Assembly (NCBI GenBank): GCA_945957245.1
Contig: CAMFLD010000237.1
Span: 1 to 5,017 of the forward strand
DNA: 5,017 bases
Reading direction: 5' to 3'
Origin: an uncultured Flavobacterium sp.
GTDB taxonomy: Bacteria; Bacteroidota; Bacteroidia; Flavobacteriales; Flavobacteriaceae
Positions 3,821 to 5,017 of this stretch are shown in pieces. The notes under the pieces were generated by a model. The model worked only from the letters and a program-made list of their open reading frames with translations, did not search any database and was not told the DNA's origin. Position numbers and translations under genes: made by a program. Within the stretch, counting starts at the first letter, position 1. Every line of letters starts with the position of its first letter.

Positions 3821-5017
3821 TTATTTTGTTGTTGGTGTAGAAGCGGCAGGTGCTGTCGCAGCGGGTGCCTGACCTTCCTGATATTCGGTTTCTTTGAGGT
3901 CTTCTGTTTGTCTTCCCAGCTTAACTATCGGGTTATCTTTAGTACCGGTAACTTTAATTGGTATTCCGATGATGCCAAATGGTGGAAGTCCCAGACGCAT
4001 TTTTATGTTAAGCGCTCCGTCAAAACTGGTTTGTCCTTCAATACGGGGGCGGAATCCGGCCACCTTGAACTTGAATCGTTCAATATTGATAATATTATTT
4101 TTGATGGTGGTTTTGATATCTACCTGAGATAAATCGGGATTGCTGATGGCTTCTTTTCCGGTTTTTTTGCTTACGGCTCCAAACATTTTAAAGCCTTTCA
4201 TTTTCACTTTCTTCACAGAAAGTACTCCGCCTCCGGTAAGTGAGGGGAAAATAGGGTGCATGTTATTATCCAGTTTTCCTGCCACTTTATAATCGAGCGA
4301 AATGATTCCTTCTGCATTTTCTGCGGCTGATGCCATTTCACGGAAGAGTTTTACTTCTTTGTAGGCTCGTTTTACATCAAAGTCTTTTGCTGTAATTTTA
4401 AAATCGAAAGCGGCACGGTCTGCAGTTTCACTGTTGTAAGTCACATCGGTTTTCACATTGCTGCCAATAATATTAAAACTACTGTTTTTAAGCTGCAACT
4501 GTCCATTGCTGAGGAGCATGCTTCCGTTTAGTTTTTCAAAAATCAAATCCTGGAAGTTGACTTTCCCGGCTGCCGCATCAAACTGTACGTCCAAATTTGG
4601 CGGTATTACTACGACGCCGGTTGCTGTTGCCGGTTGTGTCGCAGCCACCTTTGTCTCATCTGGTTTTGAAGCATTGGCATTAGCCATAAACTCATCTACA
4701 TTGATGAAATCAGAGTTCAATTTGAAATTACCTTTCAGTACGGCTTTATTGGTCAATACATAATCGATAACATTCTGCAGGTAGCCCGACATTTTGAAAT
4801 CGGATTGTCCGTATGAGGCTGAAAAGAAATGGAAATTCATTTTATCCTGATTGAAAATGAATGTACCCTGATTGATTACAAATGGTTTTGGCAGGTATTC
4901 TGATATGGTTCTTATATTACGTAAACGAAGGGTTCCGCTGTTATCCAGGTTTTTGTAATTGCCTTTCACAGCGTCTTCCTGAGAGCCTTTAAAAGCGACA
5001 TCGGCATAGACATATCC
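3821..5017 (-). CDS. AsmA-like envelope protein, C-terminal part (5' end beyond the window)
   Basis: The frame is open to the right edge, so the visible 398 residues are the C-terminal part of a longer protein; an internal GTG at 4969 is not a credible start because the frame continues upstream (GYVYADVAFKGSQEDA). The sequence shows alternating beta-strand repeats and ends in the hallmark of AsmA C-terminal regions: INIERFKFKVAGFRPRIEG, then RLGLPPFGIIGIPIKVTG (visible residues 341-358) and NPIVKLG. A Thr/Ala/Pro-rich linker lies at about residues 117-141, and the tail is low-complexity (APAATAPAASTPTTK). AsmA-like proteins are normally inner-membrane anchored by an N-terminal helix, not visible here, with a long periplasmic beta-rich groove linked to phospholipid transport or outer-membrane homeostasis. 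The short 18-bp gap to the reductase gene suggests an operon. The family is well supported; the exact role is not. Confidence 0.88.
   Translation of the reverse strand, partial: GYVYADVAFKGSQEDAVKGNYKNLDNSGTLRLRNIRTISEYLPKPFVINQGTFIFNQDKMNFHFFSASYGQSDFKMSGYLQNVIDYVLTNKAVLKGNFKLNSDFINVDEFMANANASKPDETKVAATQPATATGVVVIPPNLDVQFDAAAGKVNFQDLIFEKLNGSMLLSNGQLQLKNSSFNIIGSNVKTDVTYNSETADRAAFDFKITAKDFDVKRAYKEVKLFREMASAAENAEGIISLDYKVAGKLDNNMHPIFPSLTGGGVLSVKKVKMKGFKMFGAVSKKTGKEAISNPDLSQVDIKTTIKNNIINIERFKFKVAGFRPRIEGQTSFDGALNIKMRLGLPPFGIIGIPIKVTGTKDNPIVKLGRQTEDLKETEYQEGQAPAATAPAASTPTTK

Noticed and set aside
3821..4969. GTG at 4969 as the real start of the AsmA-like protein
   Set aside because: The frame stays open without a stop to the window edge and continues the same beta-rich pattern, and family members are much longer; the codon encodes an internal valine.

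Overview
The window is a contig end from a member of the Flavobacteriaceae, probably Flavobacterium or a close relative. The evidence is: low-GC, A/T-rich intergenic DNA; lipoproteins with short Bacteroidota-type lipoboxes (FFTSC, LLTSC); a good TAnnTTTG promoter box; a GHMP kinase with the GYDIA signature; and a mevalonate-pathway HMG-CoA reductase, since Flavobacteriia make isoprenoids by the mevalonate route. The species cannot be fixed from the sequence.

The first 49 bases are not genomic. They are the end of an Illumina P7 adapter, an 8-base i7 index and the complete 34-base Nextera read-2 transposase adapter, left on the assembled contig. Biological sequence begins at about base 50, so any protein read through bases 1-49 has an artificial end.

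All recognisable genes lie on the minus strand. In order of transcription (high to low coordinates) they are: (1) the C-terminal part of a large AsmA-like envelope protein that runs off the right edge; (2) a class II HMG-CoA reductase (mvaA type) 18 bp downstream; (3) a GYDIA-family GHMP kinase whose GTG start overlaps the reductase stop by 4 bp; (4) after a 72-bp gap with a small inverted repeat and a TAnnTTTG box, a lipoprotein polysaccharide deacetylase (NodB/CE4 fold); (5) after a 473-bp gene-free gap, the N-terminus of a small lipoprotein cut off by the adapter. Genes 1-3 look like one operon. Genes 2 and 3 are expected to make mevalonate and phosphorylate it or a later intermediate, supplying isoprenoids such as menaquinone and undecaprenyl phosphate. 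Gene 4 probably has its own promoter.

The most unusual native feature is in the 473-bp gap: a degenerate tandem array with an 8-bp unit (consensus ACTTTGNN, 14 units, bases 585-696). It faces a shorter array of the same unit in the opposite orientation (487-541). Between them lies a perfect 10-bp inverted repeat, so the whole block can fold into one long imperfect hairpin. I see no new multi-gene system, CRISPR array, tRNA, rRNA or insertion sequence.
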